From: Sipunculus nudus
Taxonomy: Eukaryota; Annelida; Sipuncula; Golfingiida; Sipunculidae
Assembly: GCA_026874595.1 (NCBI GenBank)
Contig: CM049309.1
Coordinates: 27,405,033 to 27,469,032, forward strand
DNA: 64,000 nt
Direction: 5' to 3'
The position numbers were made by a program, and so were the translations under genes. Under the pieces are notes generated by a model. It was not told where the DNA came from. It searched no databases and saw only the letters and a list, made by a program, of their open reading frames with translations. Shown one piece after another: positions 12,269 to 23,690 of the stretch; positions within the stretch are counted from its first letter, which is position 1; the number at the start of each line of letters is the position of its first letter.

Positions 12269-13346
12269 TAGTTAAGCAGGGCTGGGGTAATTTAAATGTT
12301 ATTTTAATTGAAAGTAGTTAATTACATGATTTCATGTAATTGAAAGTAATTTGTAATTTAACATATTTCAAATTACAAGTAATTGTAATTGTATTTCACT
12401 ACTTTGAAAGATACACTGTAATTTTAATTACTTTCCAATCACTTTTCAATTACACTTTAATCAAATGATCTACCTGAAGTCAGACAAACAAACTTGATTA
12501 TTGTTACACAGTAGTCATCACTGCTGACCTGCCAAGTTTCATCTGATATTTGTGTATCCAGCTTATCCCTATAACGGTTTCTGGAGTGAGTTTTTGTGTA
12601 ACTTCCCCTCAATTAATTTGAAGTACCTCTCTACTTGTGTTCTGCCTGACTGCGTTCATCGAGGCTCTCTCCTGTTCACCAAGAAACATCTTAAGGGGCT
12701 GGTTGTATTGTGTTTTGATTGCAAGGGCCTATCATTGACCAGGGAGTGCCGAGTCTGCCGACATATACAGTGATTTAAGAACAATGCAGTCAACATTAGC
12801 TTCTGTGCCCAAAGGGAGGACATAATGTCTTAGGAAATGTGACTTTTTAATATCTGCAGGCTAATTGTTTAGGCTGGAAAGATGTTCCATGAATGCCACT
12901 ACTGTTCACAGTTTGTTGATGACAAAGCGCAACCAACAGTTTGATAACGTATCATAAACAGACATAGTTATGCGCCTAATAGACATGCATTTAATGGTAC
13001 CATGCAGAGCAAGTACATTCGTGTAATTTTTTTAGTATTGGTTATTAGCAACCACATTATAGAGTGATACGCACCCTCAATTGTTTAATCATTTTAATGT
13101 AAATAAAGCTAATTTTTGTTTGATTTATGGTCAGTTTTTTGTATTCTTAGTGTCCAAGTATTTTAACTGACAACAAAGTAATTGAAAGTAATTAAAATGT
13201 AATTCAATTACTTTTCATTATAATTGTAATTGGAATTAATTACATTTGCAACTCTATGTAATTTTAAGTGTAATTGTAATTTGATATTTTGAAATAATTG
13301 TAAGTAATTACATTTGGATGTAATTGACCCCAGCCATAGAGTTCAG
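12269..13346. mobile_element. Non-autonomous hAT-like element with AATTAC-rich ends
   Basis: The element spans 12277-13338. Left end CAGGGCTGGGGTAATT pairs with the right end, whose reverse complement reads TATGGCTGGGGTCAATT. Both subterminal regions (about 200 bp) are made of AATTGTAATTAC/GTAATTAC variants in opposing orientation. The 8-bp flanks are TAGTTAAG (12269-12276) and GAGTTCAG (13339-13346), 6 of 8 matching, as expected for an aged hAT duplication. CAGGG-type ends and 8-bp duplications are hAT hallmarks. It interrupts unit 3 of the 370-bp repeat. The inner open frame 12552-12773 (73 aa) shows no transposase motif, so the element seems non-autonomous. Confidence 0.7.
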
Positions 13347-13480
13347 TCAGAAATTTATGGTTTTTTCTGAAATTCCTGGTTTTTGCTAATGCGTTGCCAT
13401 GACAATGGCTCTTGGGCTCACACCTACCACTAGTTCAATGGCAAACATGCAGATTATGATAGCTAATTATCCTGGTTATG
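13347..13480 (+). repeat. ~370-bp repeat, remainder of unit 3
   Basis: It continues the unit interrupted at 12269: CGTTGCCATGACAATGG, ACCACTAGTTCAATGGCAA and GCAGATTATGATAGCTAATT correspond to the block starting near 11421. Confidence 0.6.
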
Positions 13481-14849
13481 AGAAAAACTAAGTATAAAAA
13501 TGGTATCTAAGGGCGTGGGGACAAAGTCTAATAGGATGTAAGCACTGAACTGTTCTCACGCCGTCTGAACAAGAACACGTACAGAAACAGACAGGCTGAT
13601 TTAACTGGCTATATTTTTCTATGCGTTCCGGCAAACATCGCACCAACATCGGAGTCGAACGGGTGTACGCGGGAATTGATTGGTTCAATTGCCTTGTTCA
13701 TTATTCATGAAATATATCCCGGAGATCGAGGGTCGCGGAACCAAGGTCTGTGAGCACGTGGTCAAGTCACAGACTTGGTCGAATGAAGATGCAGTGACAC
13801 ATCGGGCTTTACACGGGGGCCTAAGGCCCTCACTGTTAGAACAAAGGGCATTTTATACAGGTATTCTGTAACAACAGAGGTAGAGTGCGGACACTCTACC
13901 CATTTATCCCCATGACAACGGTATCCTCATATTTTTTTTTAAAGAAGAATACCTCATGAAACGGGTATCCACATAAATTTCTAGTAGAATACACCATACC
14001 GCGCTTCATAAAACTAGTTTACGCTATTGCTGCTAGACGTCCATACTGGTGATTCCTACAATCGTCAGTTCGTTAAGTGCCATTGTCACATGATACAAAC
14101 CACGCGCACCTCAGTGCAGACGATGGAAAGAACACGTGTACAACTAAAAGAGCTGCAGAAGCCTTTAATACGTAAGAAACCAGTATTCAGGTGAGTGTTG
14201 AATGAAATTTGTATTGTTCTTGAACAATACAAATGTTTGTAGTAGTTTGTCATTATTATCAACTGCGATATATGCAAGTTTAATTACTTCCATTCCTTAC
14301 ATGATAAACGAGTGGTGCCGGTTTTACATATCTCCCGCCAATCTTCTTCTCCAGTAACAGCAGTATTGGTTCTGCTTATTATTTTACGAGTATTAACGAG
14401 AATAGGATATCAGAAACTTATTATTTCAAATTTCACATTGGCATATTTCATAGATGGCTCCAATAAATAAAGATTCAGATGGATCGGTTCCTCAAAGTCA
14501 CCAGTTCAGAGTGGGCCAAAGGAAAGTGAAGATGGCGGCACCTGCGTCATTTCCGGTTTGGACCCCCCCCCCCCCACACACACACACATACACCACCACC
14601 ACTCCCCCCACATGGGTAAAAGTATATAAAGCACAAGTCACCCTTTACAAACACACATTAACACACACCCATGGTCTTCTGAATCAGTTTTTACAAGGTC
14701 TGGGCAATTAACTTGCTCTTCAGTTTAATAATTGTATCTGCCAAAACAGAGTTTTGCGGATACTATGTTTTCAGTTGCACGCCGCCGCCGCATAGGTTTC
14801 CGGAGAACTCCTTCGTAACCAATGGGCAGAATTTTTTTTTTAAATTCAG
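13481..14849. other. No recognised gene
   Basis: Unassigned. C13 followed by an (AC)n tract lies at 14563-14588. The short open frames show no domain. Confidence 0.45.
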
Positions 14850-15570
14850 TATAATGATCGGGTCACATGTGAACTGCTGCGCCCTCATTTTTGGTTGACC
14901 TCTGACCTTCCCTCTCTGCCCAGCGTCCATTTGTGCGTCTGTTTCCACACATAAACCCACATATTTTCGCACTCGTATGACCAATCAGGAAATTGTTTTT
15001 GCACAAATGTATCCCTTGGATAGCTTTATTACATACATAAAAATGGTGGCGCCAACTGCAACCATTTTTGCACAGCGTCCATCTGTTCATCTGCCTTGGG
15101 ATAGAAACACTCATATCTCTGCAGTAATTGGACTTACCTGAAATTTTGCATGTATATACATCTTAGAAAGCTTTCTCGATTTTGTGGCAGGTGGCGCCAC
15201 CTTCTTTCACGTTCAGACTGCAGACATCCAGGCTTATATCTCAGGACTGGTTTGACGTATCCTCCTGAAATTTTGCATGTGTATAGATCTCACATAGCTC
15301 TTTATCATACGCAAAACTGATGGTGCCACCTGCAACCTTTTTTGCAAAGCGTCCGTCTGTTTGTCTGCCGTGGGATAAAATCACTCATATCTCGGCAATG
15401 GTTTGACTTATCTGCCTAAATTTTGCAATTGTATACAACTTGGATAACTTTCTGGATTTGTGGCAGGTGGGGCCGCCTACATACACATTTCGGCTGCAGA
15501 TATCCATGCTTATATGCAACACATCTCTCTCTATTTCCCCTTGCCACTCTGGTTTCCATATTCTAGTTAA
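14850..15570. repeat. GGCGCC-containing tandem repeat, ~280-bp units
   Basis: It shares blocks with 43930-45180: ACATGTGAACTGCTGCGCCC, TCATCTGCCTTGGGATA, GAAATTTTGCATGTGTATA and ATATCCATGCTTATATGCAA. A perfect GGTGGCGCCACC palindrome lies at 15190-15201. Roughly 2.5 units are present and coding is unlikely. Confidence 0.75.
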
Positions 15571-16796
15571 TATTTATTTTAGGCTGTCATTAAAGATCAG
15601 AAGTGTTATGTGTGGTTACATTGAAAAAAAAATTATAACATCACTCGTACACCCTGTAATATCATAGAAATAGAAAAACTTAAAAATTTATTTATTTATT
15701 TATTATCTCTGTGACACATTTTAAATATAACTATGTATAGGGTTATATATGTTAATTCAAAACCAGGTTTAGATATATAATATATTTCAAAATACAGTAT
15801 CGGTCTTAAATTCTTATTATTATTATATTTCATTTCCAATATGTAAAAAAAAATTATCTGATCAGGGGCGGGGGGTGATTACATTGACCATCCCACCTTG
15901 CTAAAAGTGTGTGAGTGTGGTGGGGGGGGGGGGGGGGGGGTAATCCATACCTCCCAATGCCAACTTTATTGATCCTTCTGAAAAAAAACCCAGATAAATA
16001 ATTAAAACATAGTAATGATTTAAAACAGGTGCATTGTATAAATAAGTTTATACCCTCTGTGTTTGGTACTACAAAATAGTAAAATCTCAGCATTAGTACA
16101 GCATTGATACATTATGCAGCAGTTACCATTTTTTTTATTATTTAAACGGGAACTGGCTGTGATATACAAGCGATAGCGATGACCCTTTGTCAGTCGTTTT
16201 CTTTAGATTTTTGACTGCTTGATAATGTACCCCCCCCCTTAAAAAATTTTCTTGGATAGAGGTAGTCAACCCACCTGTGAGACCATGTTTTCTAGCTCAG
16301 ATCAGCTGTACTGGCAATAACCCATACACCAACACCACCCCTCCCTTCCTCTGATTTTTGTTCTGATGTCTAATTTACTTGCAACAGAACAAAATCAGGA
16401 AGTTTTGTAAGGAGAAAAATCTGTTATGTTTTCACAGCAATCATACACAGTTTATTAAAAAATACCTGTTTTAATGCTTACACAGCAATCATGCACAGTT
16501 TACACGGGGTGTCTTAACTCATTGAGTGATTTTTTATTGTTTAATTTATATATCTTTATGACTGTTGTAACATTTATGTTTCTTTTTAGTTTTTTAAAAT
16601 GTTTAATAGTAATAGAAATGCTTTTATATTAATTTGATTAGGAGTAACAAACTGCCTTCTGTTTCCAATCTGGCTATTTAGTCATGGCGTCACCACACTG
16701 CTCTTGTCACAGATTGTAGTAAAGTAAGCAGGGGATTGTTTACAGTTGGGCCTTTTGACATTAATTTATACTTTATTTAAAAATACTGAAAATCAC
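15571..16796. other. No recognised gene
   Basis: AT-rich. It contains G19 at 15922-15940 preceded by a GTGTGTGAGTGTGG tract, the reverse of the C-run plus AC pattern elsewhere. Confidence 0.45.
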
Positions 16797-17745
16797 AAGT
16801 TAAGATAAGATAAGATAAGATAAGATATAGTTTATTGCTATACATATGTAATAAAATCATCACATACAATAAAGTATTTGGCTTGACTGGCTTGCTTAAA
16901 CAAACTCATTAAACAAGAAATAATAAAATAAAATTGTGTATAGAAAAAGAGACGTATGACAAAGATTGCTTGACTAGATTATTGTGCTGCAAGTGATATA
17001 TTTATTTGCCGAACGGCTGACGCGTATGTGCTAGTTTGAGTTCTTTTGGAATTGCCTGATAGCGACCTATACCGAACCCCCGATTTCATTTTTTTAAACA
17101 AATAGTGCGCATGATGACTATAGTCTTCTTTAATGTCGTTTGCTTTCTTCAACAATCGTATTTGAAATATGAAGTCAACTGTGGGTAAAGGAACCCCAGT
17201 GATCATCTCAGCTGTTCTAACTACCCTCGAAAGACGGTTCCTTTACTCGACAGTGATACTGCTTCGCCATACAGTGACTGACAACGTCAGGACACCCTGA
17301 ATTACCGCCCGATAAAACTTTAATAGAATCGGTTGACTGAGCCCGAAATCTTTTAGGTTCCTTAGAAAGAATAAACGTTGTTGTGCCTTCTTTACGCAGT
17401 AATTAACATTTTCGGCCCACTTCAAATCAGAAGAAATAAAAATTCCTAAAAATTTAAACAGTCAACGATTTCAACCTCGGAGCCGTCAATTACTAAGGGT
17501 AATATTTCATTTTTCTTCCGTCTAAAATCAATTATCATCTCCTTGGTTTTCTTAACATTTAACTCCAGATTATTTTCAGAGCACCACGAAGTTAAAGTTT
17601 TAATTTCATTTCGGTAAACACTTTCGTTATTTCCCCGGATGAGCTCAGAAACTGTTGTGTCATCTGCAAATTTTACAATGAGGCAGTCATCAGAAGTAGA
17701 GACACAGTCATAGGTGAATAGAGAGTACAATTTGAAACAAGTTTT
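16797..17745 (-). mobile_element. 5'-truncated CR1/Rex-like LINE retrotransposon
   Basis: Read on the minus strand, the insert starts abruptly inside the reverse-transcriptase palm (~17735-17745), continues to the end of the ORF at 16979, then has a ~180-bp 3' UTR with AATAAA (in AGCAATAAACTATATC). It ends in a (TCTTA)n run at 16801-16826. Severe 5' truncation and a short tandem-repeat tail instead of poly(A) are typical of CR1/Rex-group LINEs. No target-site duplication could be fixed. Confidence 0.8.
16979..17745 (-). pseudogene. LINE reverse transcriptase, C-terminal fragment
   Basis: Conserved pieces in order are VKFADDTTVSELI (catalytic Asp pair, near 17674), NNLELNVKKTKEMIIDFRR (the 'N..KT..m.f' thumb motif), AENVNYCVKKAQQRLFFLR, and the C-terminal YLFKKMKSGVRYR…AVRQIN region typical of CR1/Rex/Jockey-type pol proteins. 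It would copy element RNA at the nicked target in the nucleus. It is broken by a one-base loss near 17449-17460 (frame change after VDCLNF) and by an in-frame TAA near 17240 between ITVE and RNRLSRVV. The upstream palm, fingers and endonuclease are absent because of 5' truncation. Confidence 0.85.
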
Positions 17746-18565
17746 CAAAAGCGCCACACAGTCTGTTTTTCGATTTGTACCCCATATATAGAGATTCTAT
17801 ATGGAAGGTGGGTAACAGATCATTTATAAATTCATTTTCAGTCTGTACTAAATATGGCGGTTTGGAAACACTTTGAAATGTTTGCGAGGGATAGATCAGT
17901 AAAACCCCATTACACTGCATGCATACAGACCTCACTACGATCATTAGTTCATAAATGAAACTGCGCATATAATCACTAATTCTTAAATGAAATTGATGTA
18001 GCTTAAAGTTGAAGCATGGTTTTTACTTTGAGCATATTGTAATTAAACAAAAATATCACAGTTTATCCAAACATTTAATTTTTTTTCTGAAAACATTAAA
18101 CATGGCCTGCGCACATAAAGCTCAGGACACATCTTCCGCGTTTCCAGTGAAGACTAAAGTATGAGTGCATTGCTTGCTGCAGCACCATGCTATCACAGAG
18201 CTCTGTTATAGGTGTACATAGCTGCTGTAACAGGTGGAATTATAGATTGAAAAGGTATTTTTATGTGCTGAGAATCGAATGAAAATCATCAATTGAAATT
18301 CTTTTAAACTGCAGGATATACATATAATGTGGCAACCTACTTTTTTCAAGTACACACGATTTATGATTAGCTTAAACGCAAAATGGTAATCATTTTTTTT
18401 TCTAGTTACAATTGAATCTTTTGTGCACTTCATAATTTAATATATTGACCGAAGTCAGAGCGGTTCGATGTAAATTAGTAAATAGGTGATTTCTCTTTGA
18501 TGTGTGTCGAAAAATTCCTTGTGAATGAATTCATCGATATAACTGTATTGTTATTAACTAAAAGT
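17746..18565. other. No recognised feature
   Basis: AT-rich unassigned sequence between the LINE and the GC-rich block. Minus-strand open frames show no motif. Confidence 0.45.
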
Positions 18566-18599
18566 TTAATACAGGAATATTGGACGTGATACTTTTCCA

Positions 18600-19170
18600 T
18601 TTGTTGTCCAGTTTTGTAATGTTTTGCTAGATGGGCGGCAATTTTCTACGATCGCCCCGGGCGGCATAAAAGCTAGGAACGCCGCTGCTACTAGTGTGCT
18701 GTATGAGCGGTGTGTGATCTTGGTCCCCATAGTCGCAAAAGTCGGCGCCAAGTTTTGAACATGCTGAAAACAAGCGCCGTAATGTCGCCGATTAAAAAGA
18801 TCGCCATGACAGGGGTCGCTGTGGTTGTGAGGAAAGCATCCTGGAAGCGCATCAACGTCCCCTAGCATGCTGTAGGGTCTCCGCGCATCGCAAGCCTCGC
18901 TGACCTCGCTGTCACTCCGCTCAAGGACGCTGTGCAGACGCTATGGGCGCAGTGACAGCGTCCTGGCAGCGTTGTGAGGTCGCAGCAACATCGTCGTATG
19001 GTCACGTTGTGTATGCCACTAGGGGCGCTGTTATGTCGCGCTATAAGCGTCGTGCTGACGCTTAGGTCGCAGTGGGAACACCACAGAGCGCCCTTGCTGA
19101 GGTCGCGGAAATTTGTGCAAAAATTAACATTTCAATGCGCTGTCATTGCAGTCACAGCGGGAGGTTTTTC
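18600..19170. other. GC- and CpG-rich block of unknown nature
   Basis: Base composition rises sharply against the AT-rich surroundings, with many GTCGC/GCGAC and GACGCTG words. It includes a 9-bp inverted pair GGACGCTGT/ACAGCGTCC near 18923-18962. Open frames on both strands (18566-18868 minus, 18974-19528 plus) have no recognisable domain and reflect high GC. It could be a CpG island or an unidentified transposon. Confidence 0.35.
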
Positions 19171-19194
19171 TAATTTACGGCGGTCATGCAGTGA

Positions 19195-19404
19195 CCTGGT
19201 TGATCTTTTCTCTTTCCCAACACGATGTTTAAGTTCTCAAGTGTTCTTTTCTTTTTCACTACACGATCTCTGTGTGTTTCAACGTGATCTTTTCACTTTC
19301 ATATCACGGTGTCTCTGTGTGTTCTACCGCAATCTTTTCACTTCACTAAACAATCTGTTTGTGCTCACTAGAGATCTTTTCACTTGTGCAAATGTTAATT
19401 TGCT
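19195..19404. repeat. ~60-bp degenerate repeats leading into the satellite
   Basis: GATCTTTTC followed by CACTTT-like and TCTCTGTGTG-like blocks recurs at about 19203, 19287, 19332 and 19372. It merges into the 26-bp array. Confidence 0.5.
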
Positions 19405-20704
19405 CATGCAGAGTGAACAAATAATCAACCCGTGTAGTGTGAGCCAGCAATCAGTCCATGAAGTGTCATCTAGTAATCAACCCATGTGGTGTGAACAAGT
19501 AATAAACCTGTGTAGTGTGAACAAGTGATCAACCCATGTATGAGAACAAGTCATAAACCGGTGTAGTGTGAACCAGTAATTAACCCATGTAGTGTGAACC
19601 AGTAATCAGTTTACGCAGTTTGAACCAGTAATCAACTAATGTAGTGTGATCCAGTAATCAACTCGTGTAGTATGAACCAGTTATCAGTCCATGAAGTGTG
19701 ATCCAGTAATCAACCCATGGAGTGTGAACAAGTAATCAACCCATGAAGTGTGAACCAGTTATTAATTTACGTAGTTTGAACGAGTAATCAACAAATGTAG
19801 TGCGAACCAGTGATCAACTCGTGTAGTGTGAACCAATAATCAGTCCATGATGTAATCAACCAATGGGGTGTTAACAAGTAATAAACCGGTGTAGTGTGAA
19901 CCAGTTATTAATTTACGTAGTTTGAACCAGTAATCAACAAATGTAGTGTGAACCAGTGATCAACTCGTGTAGTATGAACCAGTTATCAGTCCATGATGTG
20001 TGATCCAGTAATCAACCCATGTGGTGTTAACAAGTAATAAACCGGTGTAGTGTGAACCAGTTATTAATTTACGTAGTTTGAACCAAGCAGTAATCAACAA
20101 ATGTAGTGCGAACCAGTGATCAACCCGTGTAGTGTGAACCAGTAATCAGTCCATGAAGTGTGGTTTAGTAATCAACCCATGTAGTGTTAACAAGTAATAA
20201 ACCGGTGTAGTGTGAACCAGTTATTAATTTACGTAGTTTGAACCAGTAATCAACAAATGTAGTGTGAACCAGTGATCAACTCGTGTAGTATGAACCAGTT
20301 ATCAGTCCATGATGTGTGATCCAGTAATCAACCCATGTAGTGTTAACAAGTAATAAACCGGTGTAGTGTGAACCAGTTATTAATTTACGTAGTTTGAACC
20401 AAGCAGTAATCAACAAATGTAGTGCGAACCAGTGATCAACCCGTGTAGTGTGAACCAGTAATCAGTCCATGAAGTGTGGTTTAGTAATCAACCCATGTAG
20501 TGTTAACAAGTAATAAACCGGTGTAGTGTGAACCAGTTATTAATTTACATAGTTTGAACCAGTAATCAACAAATGTAGTGTGAACCAGTGATCAACTCGT
20601 GTAGTATGAACCAGTTATCAGTCCATGATGTGTGATCCAGCAATCAACCCATGAAGTGTGAACAAGTAATCAACCCATGAAGTGTGAACCAGTTATTAAT
20701 TTAC
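19405..20704. repeat. 26-bp satellite, segment A, with higher-order structure
   Basis: The monomer starts TGAACCAGTAATC and ends CATGTAGTA/G (26 bp), about 50 copies here. From ~19883 copies are grouped: the block AAACCGGTGTAGTGTGAACC recurs at about 19883, 20038, 20201, 20356 and 20515. Alternate blocks share an inserted AAGCAG variant, giving a ~314-318-bp period of about 12 monomers. Segment A ends where the LTR element inserted. Confidence 0.95.
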
Positions 20705-20943
20705 CGCCATTATATGGATGTTTAATTTATATCCGTACAATCTTTACTATATGGTCCCTTGAGTAATGAAAACCTTGCCCGCTTCCCTCGCCCGCTTCAC
20801 TTGTGTTCGGGCCGTCACATAAAACAGACGTGCCTCGTCATTTTGATGTTCATATAATTAATACTCTTGGAATACAAGTCCGTGTTTCACGTTACTTGGA
20901 AGGTGGGTGCATAGCTGTACAGATATAATCTTCCTCACTGGCG
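20705..20943 (+). repeat. 5' LTR
   Basis: 239 bp, nearly identical to 26523-26764. It begins CGCCATTATAT and ends CCTCACTGGCG, so its ends form the inverted pair CGCCA…TGGCG rather than the usual TG…CA. The right boundary is fixed by the primer site that follows. Confidence 0.9.
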
Positions 20944-20954
20944 TGGTGGCAGCG
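20944..20954 (+). other. Putative primer-binding site
   Basis: TGGTGGCAGCG starts directly after the LTR. TGG complements the CCA tail of a tRNA, as expected for the minus-strand primer site. The tRNA species is not determined. Confidence 0.65.
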
Positions 20955-21142
20955 TTAAGAGAAGAAAACACGCTAGAACCCGTAGAGACAGGGTACCACA
21001 GAACTGTTCAGCGCCCACTCGCTTCACACATCACGCGGCCAAGTGACAGCCAAAACAGGAGCTGTATTGACGCTTGAAACACGAAAAACGGAAGCAAGTG
21101 AACTTATTTAAGGCAAGTGAACATACATATCAATCTGTTGTC

Positions 21143-22014
21143 ATGAGCAGTTTACGTTCAGGTGCTCGAGCACCTAAGCAATGGTGTCTTACCAAAGTAG
21201 AGACAATTACTTCCTTTGAAAACTGGCGCCAAAATCTAGTCTATACGCTTTCATTAGACCCACTGTACGCCGAATTTCTTGTAAATGGAAAAACATGGAC
21301 TAAAAAGACTAAAGCCAACCCTCTTAGAGGCCTAACAGATGATGGAGAAGAGATACCAGTTGATAGACGGCGTACAGCTCAACAAAAAGTCTCACATTTG
21401 GACTTGATGCTGGGGCAGATTGCGAACTATTGCCCCATCATCGCCCGTAATACCATAGTAAAGGCATCAACTGGTATAGATAGCATATGGCAGGCTTTCC
21501 GCCTACATTTTGGGTTTCAGTCTACAGGCGCCCATTTTCTCGATTTCTCCGATATTAAACTTGAACCTGACGAGCGACCAGAGGATCTTTACCAAAGACT
21601 GATGGCATTCATAGAAGACAATTTACTAAAACACAGTGGCAGTATAACCCACCACAATGAAGAAGTAGAGGAAGATGAAGAAATGTCCCCGACACTAGAA
21701 AACCTAGTTATCCTCACATGGCTTCGACTCATCCATCAAGATCTACCCCAATTGGTTAAACAGAGATACGCAACAGAACTACGGTCACGTACGCTGGCAT
21801 CCATTAAGCCAGAAATTTCCCAGGCACTTACGTCCCTTCTCGATGAACTCCACACATCAGAAGATGCAAATGTCTTACGCTCAGCTGCAACAGATCTTAG
21901 AAGAAATAAATACCAAATACAGTCAAACACCACACGCGCAGAGAAGACCTGCCCTTTGTGTAAACAAACTTCTTAAGCAAGTGCAGGTTCCTTCCTGAGA
22001 ATGATAGACAGTTC
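21143..22014 (+). pseudogene. gag polyprotein
   Basis: The first good ATG is at 21143 (MSSLRSG); the frame is open from 21074 only through a non-ATG codon. About 277 residues are open to 21976. An acidic segment (EEVEEDEE) lies near residue 197, followed by helical capsid-like sequence, then CPLCKQ, the first half of a zinc knuckle. A frame break at 21970-21976 replaces the second half; KCRFLPENDRQF resumes in another frame at ~21978 and joins the frame at 22015. The knuckle spacing differs from classic CCHC. Gag would form the cytoplasmic particle packaging element RNA. Confidence 0.7.
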
Positions 22015-22560
22015 ATGGCACGTGCCCGACATGTTGCAGAGTCCAAAAGTGCATCCGGGTACATCTCCAGCGAGGAGGACGACGCTAAAGAGGATGATCC
22101 AATAAGTTATAGTGACCCCATTACAAGTCCAGCCAATACTGCGGCCACTAGAAGAGTGAAGGTTAAAAGATCACCGCATCTACAAACTTTTTTCCATCAC
22201 CACCCACTTCGTATAACCATTGACACTGGTGCAGAAACAAACATGGTACGCGCGTCTGTAGCCAAACACATAGGCGTTTAAATTACCAAGTGCTCTCAAT
22301 TAGCAGTACAAGCTGATGGACAGACCCCTCTTAAGGTTGTGGGTGAAACAAAAATGACGCTAAACAGAGATCACCTCACTTTCACTCTGGAGGCCCTCGT
22401 GGTAGAGGATCTTGATGTTGATGTGCTTGCAGGTATCCCCTTTATGGTCCGTAATGATGTATCCGTTCGCCCAGCAAAAAGACAGGTCCTCATTGGGAAT
22501 GATCACATTTTCCATTACAACACCACGCACGAGAATATCAATTCACTCGCAATACGTCGC
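22015..22560 (+). pseudogene. aspartic protease region
   Basis: IDTGAETNMV (near 22222) is the retropepsin active-site loop, with catalytic Asp of D-T-G. An in-frame TAA at 22279-22281 follows. In the same frame VVGETKMTLN and VDVLAGIPFM (near 22420) match the C-terminal half of retropepsins. The dimeric enzyme would cut Gag-Pol. The acidic linker before it (SSEEDDAKEDD) joins it to Gag. The stop separates the active-site half from the rest. Confidence 0.8.
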
Positions 22561-23690
22561 ACTCATGCATGTGTACTTCGCGCCCCATCAAGTCCATCCA
22601 CAATTTGGCCAGGAGAGTATATAGAAGTGTTAATCCCAGATAGTGAACTGCATGATGTTCCAGTGGCTATCGAACCTCGAATAGATTCGCCAAACATGCA
22701 AACTAAAAAGATGTCACAGTTATGGCCCTGTCCAGACATCACTGCAGCGGTAGGTAATAAGATCCGTATTTTCAATACGACTACAGAACCACAGTCGCTG
22801 CGAAGAAATGAACATTTTTGCCAAATATTTCCGGTGAGTGAACCTGTAGCTCAAGATAGCCCCACAAACTGTCAGACTCCCTCTATTAATGAAACAGCCT
22901 CTCAGGCTAGAGCTGTAAACACGCTATCATCACCATCACACTCTCAAGCGGTAAATTTGGACCCGGACAATCTGTTAACAGCTGACGTAAAGAGCAAGTT
23001 CCGCAACCTTCTCACAGAATACGATAATCTGTTTAACCCAGTGTTCAAGGGTTATAATGGTGCAATTGGACCTTTTCAAGCAGTGGTTAACATGGGACCA
23101 GTCCCACCACCCCAGCGTAAAGGACGTGTTCCCCAATATTCTCGAGACAAACTACAGCAAAAGTTTGATGAACTGGAAGGGTTAGGTGTGTTTCGCCGCC
23201 CGGAGGACCTAGGTATAGTAACCGAATACCTAAATCCCTCATTCTTGATCAAGAAGCCTAGCGGAGGCTTTCGACTCGTTACTGCTTTTGCTGATGTAGG
23301 GAGGTACATCAAGCCTCAACCATCACTCATGCCAGACGTAGATTCCACACTCTGTACCATTGCTCGTTGGAACTACATCATCATGACGGACCTCACCAGC
23401 GCCTTCTATCAGGTCCCCCTATCCCGCCAATCCATGAAATATTGTGGTGTTGTCTCCCCATATCGTGGTGTTAGAGTGTATACCCGCTCTGCAGTGGGGA
23501 TGCCAGGATCAGAGACTGCGTTAGAAGAACTCGTGTGCAGAGTTCTCGGGGGATCTGTTACAAGAAGGAGTGGTAGCTAAACTGGCAGACGACTTGTATT
23601 GTGGGGGAAACACCCCTGAAGACCTTTATAATAATTGGGAAAGGACTATGCAGGCATTGAACCAGTGTGGCCTACACTTATCAGCCACAA
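22561..23690 (+). pseudogene. reverse transcriptase
   Basis: Landmarks in order: FQAVVNMGPVPPPQRKGRVP (RT entry), NPSFLIKKPSGGFRLVTAF (fingers), IIMTDLTSAFYQVPLS with the first catalytic Asp (near 23385), [16 protein letters not shown], then [10 protein letters not shown] (near 23579) with the Asp pair. One extra G in the run near 23549-23553 shifts frame between VCRVLG and the LADDL block, so the polymerase is split between the frames 22339-23580 and 23570 onward. LADDL replaces the usual Y/F-x-DD sequence. The domain copies genomic RNA into cDNA. Confidence 0.9.

Noticed and set aside
18566-19528. Frames of 100 aa (minus) and 184 aa (plus)
   Set aside because: They overlap on opposite strands in a GC-rich block and run into simple repeats; no recognisable motif.
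21074-21142. Extended N-terminus of gag from 21074
   Set aside because: The codon at 21074 is TTG; the first good ATG in frame is 21143.
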